Source: Glebionis coronaria (taxonomy: Eukaryota > Streptophyta > Magnoliopsida > Asterales > Asteraceae). From it: DNA of 64,000 bases. The DNA is taken from positions 27,105,580 to 27,169,579 of the forward strand of contig CM046881.1 of assembly GCA_025667525.1 (NCBI GenBank), in the 5' to 3' direction. Shown one piece after another: positions 13,501 to 25,160 of the stretch. Every line of letters starts with the position of its first letter. The first letter of the stretch is position 1. The notes under the pieces are model-generated. The model saw nothing but the letters and a program-made list of their open reading frames with translations. It was not told the origin of the DNA and did not search any database. The position numbers were made by a program, and so were the translations under genes.

Positions 13501-14534
13501 AGGCTCTGAATACCGTTCAACGGCCAGGACATCATGAATCAGAAAGAGCTCCACCTCCAATGGATCCTTCTCAAGATAATCAGATTGCTCTTGACTTCTT
13601 CGTCACCAATGATCTTGTGTATCTTCTGAAGGGGTCATCAAAGTACGCAACCTCCCTGACCTTGCTGAAAGCTGCCAACTGGGGGACAATACCCTTTATC
13701 GAGGAAAAGGTAAATCGACTCTGGGTCCCAAAAATAAATCGTAATTATGATATGTATGCTGTCATAGGTGCATCTCATTGGGACGAACGAGTTCGAAGGG
13801 CGTACAGGGGTTGCTGCCTAGTCAATTCTGGAAGCATCGTTAGATCCGATATCCGCATCTCCAGCATTTTAGGGTTGAAAACTGAAGCCAAGAACGGCTA
13901 TTATCATGTGACGGAGATTCGCTTGAAAAGGGAGGATGACAGGGAATACAAAATCTAGCAGGGAGATTTTTCCATCATTCGCCTTGAGGATATCGAAGAT
14001 ATGCTGCTTCTGATGACCCGAGATCAACTCACACATATTCCTCGTGAAGACCTCATTGCTTTGAATACAGCACTTCGTATGTTCACACGAAGCGTTGTCA
14101 TCAAGACACGAGTTGAAGATCTGCAGTTGGGAGTCGAAAGCTACCAAAGGAAGCTCAACTTAACCCGTCCTGTGAATCAAGTGCTACCTCAACATGTAGA
14201 AAGATGTCCCTATACCGGCATTTCTGTCCCGAATTACGGCATTTTCTACTTGAACAGTCGAGGTTTGATGAAGTTTATGAGGGTGGGTGAGCTCCACAAG
14301 TACAGTGATGGAACCCTTCTATAAGTCAGAGGAAAGTTGGAGCATCTGAACTCGGGTGGGACTTTGCCAGAGATGACGGAGGATTGGCATCCGGGTTACC
14401 GACAAATGGCAAAGTACGTGATCAAGAAGATAGATCAAAAGCTCCGTGAACGTAGATTGATGAGGAGCTTGGAAAGATTCGTTGGTGGAAGACCGTATTT
14501 AGTGCATCACAAGCTACTGCAACGATCCATCTAA
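10572..14534 (+). pseudogene. Element A accessory (env-position) protein of unknown function, three in-frame stops
   Basis: One frame runs for about 1,321 codons from ATG 10572 (ATACAATGAC) with no frameshift but three stops: TGA at 12588, TAG at 13956 and TAA at 14322. The N-terminal 230 residues form a globular domain (ITFTIDNKQQTLTVSDF, then YEFWATKE nearby) faintly like plant mobile domains. Next come a Lys-rich patch, a Pro/Thr-rich linker and a coiled coil (MDELRQELQRRAQSEEASRK). A Glu/Asp run follows the first stop (about 12600-12800). The C-terminal third (YHVTEIRLKRED ... VEDLQLGVESYQRKLNL ... LMRSLERFVGGRPY) matches a block I know from Asteraceae retrotransposon polyproteins. No transmembrane segment or signal peptide is evident, so it is not a classical envelope protein. 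Confidence 0.75.
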
Positions 14535-14939
14535 TGGGTCGTACATTTCAGGTCCACTTTATATTGGTTTTCAATTGTGAATATGTATATTTGTGAATAA
14601 TGTGCTTTAATGGCTTGATGTAGTGTTAAGGTATGATAATTTTTCAAGAATTTCTCACGAGATTCTAAATCTTTCAAAATATATCATACTAAAGCACTAC
14701 AACTATCCCTTATTAACTTAAGGGGGAGCAATAACTTGTTCTATGGCCAAACATCGATTTCATTTTTACCCAAAGACCGGTTAATCCATTCAATATCCCA
14801 AATATTAATGGTTAACATTTTGGATAAGGGGAGAAAATGGGATTAAGGAGACGTAAGTGATACTTGGCTAAAAGATGAAAAAGACTTAACGATTATCCTA
14901 CTTAATATGTGTAAAGCACGTGTTAAGGGGGAGCGTTTT
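14535..14939 (+). other. 3' noncoding region of element A with two polypurine tracts
   Basis: No gene is seen. TTAAGGGGGAG occurs at 14718-14728 and again at 14923-14933. The second copy lies six bases before the LTR start TGATGAAC and is the likely plus-strand primer. Multiple polypurine tracts before the 3' LTR are a known Sirevirus feature. Confidence 0.65.
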
Positions 14940-16554
14940 TGATGAACAAAACACCTAAGGTACAAAACTTTTGATTTCAATATCACAAGTACTTTAGGTG
15001 ATTTTCAGTGATTTTTCATGGTGGCAATTCCTTCCCAAAACACGCTTAATTCACGACGGTTGTGGTGACAAAAGGGTGGTAGGAATAGGTCTAGTCCAAT
15101 GATTCATCAGAGCCGATGGAATCTTCCCAAGGACAATTCCCTAGATAGAATTAGAAGTCCTAGGAAAGATGGAGAAAGAATGTGAACGTAGCTGAATGCC
15201 GACCAAGTACTTACGCTAGCACTGGAACAATCACAACAAGGTGCTAGTGATGACGTATTGGTAAGCATTGAAGGGGTTGAAGAATGAAAAAGAAATGTAA
15301 AGATAAAGGGTGTAAAGAAAGAAGCCCTCCTTACAACTTTAGGCAGAAACCGGGTCAATACATATGCTATTGAGGTCATTTTTGCTAATGATTCTCGGTA
15401 TTGAAGAAAGACATCATGGACCCAGTGATGCAATGCACAACCCTTCCCAGCTAACTCAAATATCTCTCAAAAGGTATTTGTTTTAATCACACGGAGATCA
15501 ACACGTTATCTATTGGTTTATTCACTCCGAATAGACTGGTATTGAAAAGGTGGCACTCCTCTCTAGCCATCGCTCACTAAATCAAAACGCACAATCGCGT
15601 CTAGAGCCAAGAGATCATCAAAAGTCTCATTAGGACACTTTCCACTTATTCCTTGCTTTCTCACACACTGTGAAAGGTAAGAGATTTTCATGAGTCCTAC
15701 GCAGTATTCCTGTAATATTGCCAGAACATCCGAGTAATACGCAAGTATTACAATGAAGATGGAAATCCTGCTTGAGCCAACATCAAACAAGCTCATGGTA
15801 GGTTACACGTGCGGTTCTTTTAGAACCAATCTTGTGAAAAACTGGAAGGTAACAGTGGTTTAATTCTTAATTGAACTTAAACTCGTTCCAGGCCTCTTCG
15901 CATTATCATATGATCTTGCCAGAACACTCAGAGTGACTCTTTATTGACCACAGTGACGAGTGGAAATCCTTCTAGTGTTAACATCAAACAACACTTGGTA
16001 GGTGACGTGCAAGATTCGTTATGAATTAAGCTCGTGACAACTGGAAAGCAACGATGGTGAAAATCTTAATTGAAATTCACTTGTTCCAGGTTTCATGAAT
16101 TGACGACTTCAAATCACAAGGATAATTTATCCAAGTGATTCACTCTTTATGTTCGCAGTCAGCTTTGGACGGTCGAATAAAGAGAACGGGTTTACCCGCG
16201 AAATCCTGTCAGGAAGTTACTTAATTGAAACTATTCGTCACGGGTACGATATCTAATATCGTCCAACGGTCTTCACCGACCGGAGGTAAAATGCTACCGA
16301 ATTAGAATAAAATGTTCAAAGCCATTTTATTCGTGTCGTTGCTGTGTACCTGTTAAAGACGGTGGCGTTGTTGTGTACCTGTTGAAGACGGTGGCGTTGC
16401 TGTGTACCAGTGAAGACGGTGGTGTTGCGGTGTACCTGTAGAAGTCGTTCCCACATGCTTATGTTTTTCTGCAACAAAGTTTAGCAAAAATTCAAGAAAG
16501 TACAAGATAAAGTCTTCCGCTGTACCAAACTCTGAAACTTTCGAGAATTCATCA
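14940..16554 (+). repeat. Element A 3' LTR, about 1.6 kb
   Basis: The LTR starts TGATGAA right after a polypurine tract and ends TTCATCA, a perfect 7-bp inverted pair. Inside, a block of about 180 bp is present twice (about 15716-15894 and 15914-16092). Both copies contain TTGCCAGAAC, a CATCAAACAA segment and end GTTCCAGG. A four-unit minisatellite lies near the 3' end. The partner LTR is outside the window, so the borders are not confirmed by comparison. Confidence 0.65.
16333..16447 (+). repeat. 29-bp minisatellite, four units, inside element A LTR
   Basis: Units of 28-29 bp begin GTGGCGTTGCTGTGTACC and end GAAGACG, with a few substitutions between copies. Confidence 0.85.
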
Positions 16555-17121
16555 AAAAGACATAAGTGTGTGGAACATGGAGTCACGAGGAGGCAAATTC
16601 ACAAGAGAGGCAAAGATCGCACGTGAAAGGACAAAGAACAATGCTCTCAAGCCAAAGTCAAAAAGATCAAACCAACATATTCACAACAAAAGAAAGAAAA
16701 GAAGAAAAGACTACGAGCTAAAGAACGAAGACTTAGTACAGTATGCTAGGTTTAGAATTATGTAACGTGGAGTGACCTCCCTTAGGGGGAGATTGTTAGA
16801 AATACGTTTTACGTATATTAGAAGTATCGGTCACTCCACAATAATATTGATGTTGTAATAGCTCGTAGTTAGAAAATAGTCATTAGTTACTTATTAAGTT
16901 AAGTAAGAACCGGTCCATGGGCTTGTCATGGACCGGCCCAAGCCCAATGTAAGCTTGGAGTATAAATACCCCTTTCCACCATGGAAAGGGGTTGGTTGTT
17001 GTCATTTTCTAGTTTCCATTTAATAAAATAACACATAGTTTCTCTCACTTTCTCTCTCTAACTTTCTCTCTCTAGAAATCATCAACCCCTTCATAGATTC
17101 ATAGGTTATCAATATTCTACA
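16555..17121 (+). mobile_element. Element B: 3' end of a second Copia-type element
   Basis: This is a short internal stretch rich in basic codons, then a polypurine tract (TTAGGGGGAG, 16782-16791), then a complete LTR. It lies between the end of element A's LTR and the coding sequence of element C. This fits element A having inserted into B, and B into C. The rest of B would lie to the left of the window. Confidence 0.6.
16794..17121 (+). repeat. Element B 3' LTR
   Basis: It begins TGTTAGAA two bases after the polypurine tract and ends TTCTACA, an imperfect inverted pair. It contains a TATA-like GTATAAATACCCC and a pyrimidine-rich CTCTCTCT leader. Reading element C's gag frame on the - strand, coding sense stops exactly at 17122, which supports the right border. 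Confidence 0.7.
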
Positions 17122-19624
17122 AAGACCATAAAGACTATTCTCATAAGCATAATTATATGGTTTCACAAACTCCGTATTGACAAGAGGTTGACTATCATCA
17201 TCCCAAAGGGCAGTCTCTTCACTATCAGCAATAATAGGCATGCTATCAAGATCAGTCCTTTCAGTCTCATCAAGATAAAGATGCGGGTTCGTAGCTTGAG
17301 CTTTGGCAAGGTACTCAGGACTTGCAAAGCTAGCTTGACCCTTAAACATAGACGGAGGTGCTAACATTCTTACGGATTGAATAGAATCATGCGTTTTATA
17401 AACAACTTTCTTCAAAAATTAGACTTATTCTTCTAGTTTCATTACTTTTTCGGTTTCTTTATCATATCTACTTTTGAAGTCTTGTTTTAACGCTTCTACC
17501 TCTTGTTTCTTGTCCTCGAGAATTTTAGCAGAATCAGTAGTGGACATAGAGAGCTTTTGTTCAAGTTCATTAACTTTGGTATTGGCAAGGTACGTTTTTT
17601 GACGTTCATCCATTAAGAAAACATTATATTGACGCTTATCTTTGGCTAATAACTCAAGAGTTGTATTATATTTGTTTTCAAAATCGTCCTTTTGACTTTT
17701 TAACGTACTTCCCTTGTACCCCCTCAAGCTCTTTGGTTTTCTGAAGGAGCTCATCCCTATAGCTTTCAGTCATCTCAATAGATTTGATAAGAGCAGCTTT
17801 GCATTCTTCAAAACTTTGAGTGAGCGTAGCGTTTGCCTTCTTTAATTGCTTTTGACTCTTTTTATTTCCAGTGACATCTTTTTGTAAAGTAGCAATTAAA
17901 TTAGCAATCGCAATACGTTCCTCTTCATCATATTCATTTGCATGTTGATCATCCTCAGACTCATTATTGCACATGTTTGATGAATCGGGTGTGGTATTGC
18001 TATCAACCGTTTCCATCATACACGTGTCAGTAATGGCATTGGGTAGATCACTATGCTCAGGAACATTACCAAACACATTATATTCATCAGTAGTATGTAC
18101 CTTATCGATTGGCTCAGTGTCAAAGATAGGACCATTGTCATCTTCAGTGACTTTGAGAACTTCTTCAACCTTTGCCATGTACGAGTAATGTGCATCGAGC
18201 TCTTGATCAGAATCTTCATCATCAGTATCATCAAGCATTGCTCCTTCCTCAGATGACAATTTAACCCTGGCTTCCATTTTCTTGCATAGCAACATCTTTT
18301 CCTTGTGATAGCTGGAGTCTCTAACCCTTTTCGGCTTCATGTATTCCTTTGACATATGCACATAACCTTGGCAATTAAAACATTGAATCCCACTCTGTTG
18401 AACCACTTGACTTCCAACCGTTTCCCTATTCCCAGTAGCAGCAGCAATCCTCTGAGTATCATACTTGGCAGTTTGTCGATCATATCTTGCAGAACCCTCA
18501 ACATGTGTTGGATTATGTCGATCATACCTAGAAGTACTTTCACCATGTCGACGTGTGTCATACCTTGGAGGACTCTCAACATATCGGTTCTTGGTGTTAG
18601 ATGATGTGCGAAGATTGTTGTTGGTGGGTTTGTAGATTTTCTTGTAAGTCTTCATTATGAAAGCAATTTGTTGTTTCATCTCTCGGTTCTTTTGAGCTTG
18701 GTCTTCATCACTATCTTCTTCAGATGATGACTCAGATGGTGGTGATGGTGCTCTTGGCACTTTAACTCGAGATCTTGTGTGTGGAAGATCGTAGTGATGA
18801 TGATGTAGTGGAATATGGCTTAGGAGCACGAAAGTTCTGACTTTGAACATGTTGAATTGTAGTCACTAAAGCAAGTGGATTAGCCGTCTTGGCAACACGT
18901 TCAGCTCGAATCTCATTGGCTTCATTCTAGCTTCAAGATGTCAAAGATTCGATGATATGAGACCTCGTCTAACTTTTCTTGTTGTTTCACCAAGGTGACG
19001 AACCGTGTCCACTCGGGTTGAAGTTGTTGAAGAAATTGGACATTGACTTGCATGGTGGAGACTTGCAGATTATTTCTTGTCATGTCATTCATCATCTTAT
19101 AAAACCTGGAGTAGTAAGAGTCAATTGATTCTCCATCCCTTGAAGTAAACTTGCCAAAATTCTAAAACAAGTTTGTTTTGACATCTTGTTTGTTGAGTGA
19201 TTCTCCTTGTTGCAAGCGTTCAATATCAGTCCACATTTCATGTGTTGTAGGGCATCCATCAACCGAGGAATAAATGTCATCTCCAATCCCACTTAGAACC
19301 ATATATATGGCTTCCTTCTCCGCATCATGCCAAGCACAATTTTCAGGTGTGAGATCGGCTCTTGTTTCATCACATTCACTTGCAGGAATTGGATCAGTAG
19401 TATCTGTGGCAGCTCTTGGAGGAATTGAGATTTTCTTGAATACATATGGTCCATGAGTAATACATTTTATCAAGGCATCACCAGTGGGTCTTGTATCAAG
19501 ATATCGTATGAAACGTGATTGCCATTGAGCATACCTACCAGACACAAGCATTGGTGGTCTCTCTTTATTACCCGCAACCATGATATTGTTGTTTTTGACA
19601 CGATATTCTTGAGTAGAATCCATC
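17122..19624 (-). pseudogene. Element C gag and linker, heavily decayed
   Basis: The start codon is at 19624-19622 (MDSTQEYRV). The Copia gag domain (PPMLVSGRYAQWQSRFIRYL) is followed by an in-frame TAG near 19162. The frame goes on to about 18930, where a second break occurs. A third frame carries the nucleocapsid region, but the knuckle reads CFNCQGYVHMSKEY: the conserved Gly and the last Cys are replaced, so zinc binding is probably lost. An acidic region and a coiled-coil linker follow, with another frame change near 17690-17700 and two TAA codons near 17412-17430. The last part (APPSMFKGQASFASPEYLAKAQ) corresponds to the region ahead of protease in related elements. Confidence 0.75.
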
Positions 19625-19714
19625 TCAAAGTTGATGTAAAATGAATAGGATCTTAAGTAGATGAAATTGTGAAATGATTGTGGTTGAAACTTGAAGAAAT
19701 TGTGAAGAAACTTT

Positions 19715-20515
19715 ATCCGGAAAACCAAGCACTTATCCGGAATATTACCAAGCACTTATCCGGAATATTATCTTTCACTTATCCGGAATATTTCAATAAT
19801 ACCTTATCTGGAAAAATTCAAAGTGTAATTCATCCGGAATGTTTCAACTTGCTCTAATCCGGAATGTTTTGAGATGAGTTATCCGGAATCACAAAAATGA
19901 TGCTTATCCGGAATCTTTGTAGTGCTTCTTATCCGGAATGATTTGTCTCTCTCTTATTCGGAATAATTGTTCTTTGTTTTATCCAGAATGCTGGTTCTTC
20001 ATGTCATCCGGAATAAATCTCCCTTGACTTATCCGGAATGCTCCTTTATCCGGAATACTATAGTTCCACCTCATATCCGGAATAGTTGTTATTCACCTTA
20101 TCCGGAATAAATCGTCCGTAGCTTATCCGGAATACTCGATTGTTCGCTTATCCGGAATAATCCGTTAAAACTTCTTATCCGGAATCCTGAAAAACGTGCT
20201 TATCCGGAATAATCTATCGGTTGCTTATTCGGAAAAAATCAACTCACCCTTATCCGCAATATTTGCCAAACTGCTTGTCCGGAATAGAGTTCGAGAGTTT
20301 ATCCGGAATACACAGGTGAAGCTTATCCGGAATATAATGCCAAACCTCTTATCCGGAATAACTTGCTACCTTCTTATCCGGAATACACTGCAACACTAGC
20401 TTATCCTGAATCCCCAACTTCGGCTTATCCGAAATAGTTAACCCTCTTATTCCGGATAACAAAAATATGCTATGTTATCCGGAATCCACAAACCCTAAAA
20501 TTCCGGATAAAGACA
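19715..20515 (-). repeat. Leader array of ATTCCGGATAAG motifs in element C
   Basis: On the element's sense strand about 33 copies of ATTCCGGATAAG or near variants recur at about 25-bp spacing, separated by unrelated 12-15-bp spacers. Near the primer-site end (about 20450-20510) two copies are inverted. Some copies are mutated (TTCCGAAT, TTCAGGAT). The array fills most of the leader between primer site and gag start. Confidence 0.92.
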
Positions 20516-20754
20516 CAAACTCTCCAAAAACGTGATTTAGCCAAACTATTCCGAAAACGAAACCAAATTTAGCAACTTTTTATAAAAAATCAAGAACAAT
20601 GATAAACACAAATTCCTACCACTACTTTGTAGGCAATTTGTATGAAGATTTTGAGCAATAAAAAAACAAAACTTTTTAATACGAGATGACTTTTAAGATG
20701 AAAAATCACACGAAATCAAAAAGTTGATAACCACAATCGAAACACAAATCTACC

Positions 20755-20772
20755 CCATGGCGATTGATACCG
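20755..20772 (-). promoter_or_regulatory. Primer-binding site of element C
   Basis: The - strand reads GGTATCAATCGCCATGG, a diverged match to the initiator-Met tRNA complement GGTATCAGAGC used by plant Copia elements. Confidence 0.6.
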
Positions 20773-21144
20773 ATCGTTGTCCCTAATAATATGATAGATT
20801 AAGATATGAGATGGAAAAGAAATGAGTTTTAGAGAGAGAAAGTAGTGAGAGAAAGTAGAGAGAAGGATAGATTAACTAGGTGAATATTAGATTAAGAAAG
20901 AAGTTAGATACAAATGATCATCCCACCCTCCTAACATGCTAGGAGGGTAGTATATATAGTCCACCCACATGCGGGCTTTAATGGACTATATATTGGGTCG
21001 GGCTTGACTTTTGGACTTTAATTCGTTTAAATCCAAGCCCGTAAACCACGACTAATAAACTACTTATTACAACGTTCTAATTAATGTTACAATAGAAACC
21101 TATGACCGAACATTCTTGTTTGACTCAATATTTTGAGGCTAACA
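20773..21144 (-). repeat. Element C 5' LTR
   Basis: The - strand begins TGTTAGCCTC at 21144. It contains a TATA-rich GGACTATATATAC and a CTCTCTCT leader, and ends a few bases before the primer site. The inner border is approximate. Confidence 0.65.
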
Positions 21145-22620
21145 CACAGCCTTCACTTTATCCAGGTCAAAAACTATGACGTAGTAATGCCCATATGCTA
21201 TGATTGGAAAGAAGACCTGTTATGTCATCATAAATTTCTTAGACTATACCTATTTTAAGATAATATAATAATCATATTAGTAGAATCTAATAGACTGCTT
21301 TTTTTACCAGTCCGACGTCCATCATTTGCATTTCTTTGACATTGTTTTTTGTCTGAATCTCAAATAATTTGCTAAACAATTAGTACTGGGCGTCTAACTT
21401 CAAGGCTCTGTCGTCTGTCTTGTCTTGTAGTACTCCAGGTACCTGTTTCAATTTTTTTTTCAAAATCAAATGTTAGTGCAATATTTAGATGTTTTTTTTA
21501 ATTTTATTTAATATCTTACCGTCATTCCTGTATAAAAGAATTGGCGTCTCAAATTGTTTTCTTTGAAACTTTCTTCATAATTCAGAATTGATACATATGT
21601 GTCGATCACTGAAGTTTCAACTTCCATTCTTGGTGCCAGCGTCTGGAGACTTCCTTTCATCAGCATATTACCTACTCCATCGTTAAAAACTTCAGCCCTG
21701 TGTAATATATCACAAGTTATAATCATAAAGCTTAATAATGATAAAGTTTTAAAAGTTAAAAGCATCATTTAGATGATTACCATTCATTTTCCTTGTCTCC
21801 AAAGATGGTTGATGTCAAAAGCTTTTCATCTTCTGTTATTTCAGCCTTTGCGTCTATATTCTTGTTGATGTAGTTTGACCTGAGAAATCTGTACTCTTTT
21901 TCAGATTGCTCCCTGGCGTTTTCGTCTTCTTGTTTTGAATTTCTTTAATTAGCAAACTAAAACCAAGATTGATGTTCTGGTGGGAAGCTTCTGGTTGGTT
22001 TTCCTTCACTCTTTTTCCTTTTCTTTCGATTTCTTGTTCAGCTTTTCGTTTTCCTTCATTTTCGTTTTCAGCATCATCTTTTTTTGACTTTTTTGATTCA
22101 TCAACATCATCATCATATTCACTATTCAGATTCATCTCTTGTGTTTCCATCATCTCTGTATCATGATAATCTTCTGGTTGATGATTGTCATTTTTTTCTT
22201 TTTGATTTGTTGCCTTTTCATTTGATGTTTCTTGTTGCCTGTTCGATCCAGTTTCTGAGACCCATTCTTCATCTCATCGGTGTAGTGTGGGTCGTTTCTT
22301 TCTTCTGCGTGAGCTTCTCTTGCCAATTCATCACCGGAATCTGTTTCACTCTCATCTTTTGGAGGTTTTGGACCTTCCTCATCTTCATGATTTCCTGCAT
22401 CATCATCATCATTGAAATCGTTGTCTTCATATTCTATTGATGATGATGAGTAGTATTGTTCCCGTTCCTCCTCTTTGAAGATGTTTTTCAACTTTTCTTG
22501 AATTTCTTTTAGTTTCTCATCAGATCCAAACTTGAATAAATTCTCGTTGATCTTCTCTTCTATCTCCGCTTTTTCTATCAATATGCTTTCGATGCTCTCT
22601 TCAAGCATCTCATACAGTTC

Positions 22621-23499
22621 CTGCAATGAATATTATACATATTTTAGTATGTCAAACTTTTTTATATATTACATCTACACTGTATATCACTATCGATAAT
22701 GTATTAAAAATTAACTTGCTTCTATAATATAGTTATTATTGATGATCTATTTAAAATTTAAATGTATTATCAATAGTGATAAATTTATCTTAAAGAAAAG
22801 TCTTCATGTATTAACAAATGAAAATTGAACTTTAATAGACTATCGATAGTGATAATCACTATTGATAATCTATTCACTAATTTAACTATCACTATTGATT
22901 AAATATTATCTTGATTTTATCTTTAATGTATTATCACTATTGATAATCTATTAAAATGAAATTTATTGGATTATCAATAGTGATAAAACAAACAAAAGAA
23001 GGAATTCTCTAATAGATAATCAATAGTGATAAATTTAACAAAGAAATGAATCAATATTTATGAATAGTTAATATCACTATTGATAATGTATTAAAATTAA
23101 CTTGCTTCTATAAATTTTTAATTTATCAATATTGATAAATTTATCTTAAAAAAAGTTTATTATCATTAGTCATAAAAGTAACAGAATAAAAATGAACTAA
23201 TAGATTATCGATAGTGATAATTATTATTTATAATCTATTCACTAATTTAACAATCACTATTGATTAATTTTTATCTTTGATTTTTTCTTTAATGTATTAT
23301 CACTATTGATAATCTATTAAAATGAACTTTAATGGATTATCAATAGTGATAAAACAAACAAAAGAAGAATTTTCTAATAGATAATCAATAGTGATAAATT
23401 TAACTTAAAGAAATATTACTAGATAAAATATTATTTTAATTTTTTCTTTAATGTATTATCAGTATTGATAATATATTGAAATACAGTTTTTTAACTTAC
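22621..23499 (-). repeat. Intron 3 filled with ATCACTATTGATAA / TTATCAATAGTGAT motifs
   Basis: About 16 copies of the 14-mer or close variants occur in both orientations, so the intron can fold on itself at many points. In addition, a block of about 350 bp is duplicated in tandem: 22685 to about 23050 matches 23072 to about 23425, both starting TATCACTAT(C/T)GATAATG and ending near GTGATAAATTTAAC, offset about 387 bp. No coding potential is seen. Confidence 0.85.
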
Positions 23500-25160
23500 T
23501 TGTTTATGTGCTTCTTCTTCTGCTTCATTCATATCATCCAGTATTTCTACTTCTCCCATCGATTTGTTTTGTAGTTCTTCTGTTTCTCTTCTTTTCAGGA
23601 GACTTGAATTCCAGCTTTTGAATGTTGGTGTTCGTCTCACCACTTTGAAATTCTCGAGGTTTGTATAGTGCAAGTATGCTAGCTGTTTCATAAAATATAG
23701 AACGTATTAATAGTGTCAAAGATAAAACTCGTTAAAAAAATTAGAATTTTTTACTTACCATCAAGAAAATCACTGGACCGTCATAAACAACATTCTTTTT
23801 GTTTTTTTTCTTGTTATCCCATCCAAGCTTTGATGTACTCACCCCATTTAGTACATGTGTGCACCAGTCTATTTCACTTACGTCATCTCCTTCAAAGACA
23901 TTATTCAAGACTATGAATCTGACAGTTGAACTGTTGTCACAGCCTGCAAATGTGTTTGAGATCAAAGACAAAATTTTCAACCTGAACATGTAGTCCGTGT
24001 TTTTTGACTCAATTGTTACATCAGATAAAGCTTTCAATGTTAGCTTGTTTACGTTGCTGAATTGCTGTTTCCACGTCTGTATAATTAGGTCATTGTATTC
24101 TCTTTGCCCTTCTCTTTCCAACTTTCTGTGTCCCATTGGAATTCCCAGAGTTTGATTAACTAATTTTGGAGTCAAAAATATGTCTCCTGTTGGACACTCT
24201 ATCGTCATTGTGTTTGTGTTCAGCTTGTCTACAACAAAAAACACCAGTTTTGTTGGAATTTCATATATTGGAAAGTCTATTAGGCATACAAATCCCATGT
24301 CTCTTATGACCTTTTTTCTTTGTGCGGTCAGTCCCCGCATTGCTTCGAATAAAGGTCTCACGGTTGCGCGTGATGTCAATACAGGATGTTCTTTTTCTGT
24401 TTTCTTTTTGTTCTTTTTCTTATCTTTCTGCTCTTCTTCTTCTTCTTCACTTTCATCAATTTTTTCAGCTTCATCACCTCCTCTGCATCTTGATGTTGAT
24501 GCTTTGTCCTTAGTTGTTCCAAATAGTTTCTTACACTTACTTCTGATTTTTATTTTTTTTCTTCCACCAGTTTTCTCTTCTGCGATTAGATTGTAAGTTA
24601 TTAAAATTTTGTTAGTAATGCCATTATAAGATCCAAATATCATTGATACATTAAATAAACATAACATTTCACAAGCAAATAGGATTCAGTAGTTACTTTG
24701 GCTTGTGATTAATGATTATACATTCAAATAACTAACACATCTAGTCTCTGAATAGAAGATGGACGAGAGGCTGTTAACTAGTTGTATTAATGTACTGGTA
24801 ACTATGTATCTAAAGTAAAGATGCACTTTGATACATAATAACTTTACATACAAACCTAAATGTATATAATTTGTTTCATTAATGTTTTCAAATCAACTAG
24901 CATTCCTAAATTTTTAAAATTACCCAAACCAAAATGTTGTTGCATTTTTGTCATTATTACATATTTTTCATTGTCTAATGCTTTTATCAATAGTGTTAAA
25001 GCACTTAGCAATGTTTTGTAAACCCTATTATCACTACCGATAAGCCTCTTAAAATTGTTAAATTGATGTTTTAATGATAACCCTCTTATCAATAGTGATA
25101 AAGCACTTACCAATGCTTTTATCAACTATTTTTTTAAAAACTTTTTTTGTAATGCTATAT

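Larger units (their letters stand above)
1..16554 (+). mobile_element. Element A: Sirevirus-like Copia retrotransposon, 5' LTR outside window
   Basis: Order seen: leader array, gag with CCHC knuckle, long coiled-coil linker, protease, integrase, reverse transcriptase, RNase H, spacer, second array, second long ORF, polypurine tracts, LTR. Integrase before reverse transcriptase makes it Copia. The long gag linker, the extra ORF in the env-like position and repeated TTAAGGGGGAG tracts are features known from Sireviruses. The gag-pol has two in-frame stops, two frame changes and a substituted integrase residue, so this copy looks non-autonomous. The right border is inferred from the inverted ends of the LTR. 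Confidence 0.8.
17122..21144 (-). mobile_element. Element C: Sirevirus-like Copia, 5' half only, inside the Ulp1-like gene
   Basis: On the - strand the order is LTR, primer site, leader array, gag and linker, then truncation by element B. The LTR start (TGTTAGCC) abuts the Ulp1 exon at 21145. Gag style and linker resemble element A, although the LTRs differ. No pol remains in the window. Confidence 0.75.

Noticed and set aside
10572..14534. A true envelope gene
   Set aside because: No signal peptide, transmembrane helix or cleavage site is visible; it only occupies the env-like position.
16794..17121. A solo LTR inserted in element C
   Set aside because: A purine tract and internal sequence directly precede it, so it is the 3' LTR of a longer element.
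1..20515. The arrays look superficially like CRISPR repeats, especially the 25-bp-spaced one
   Set aside because: Repeats are too short, spacers are 12-15 bp and irregular, the genome is a plant, and the arrays sit in retrotransposon leaders.
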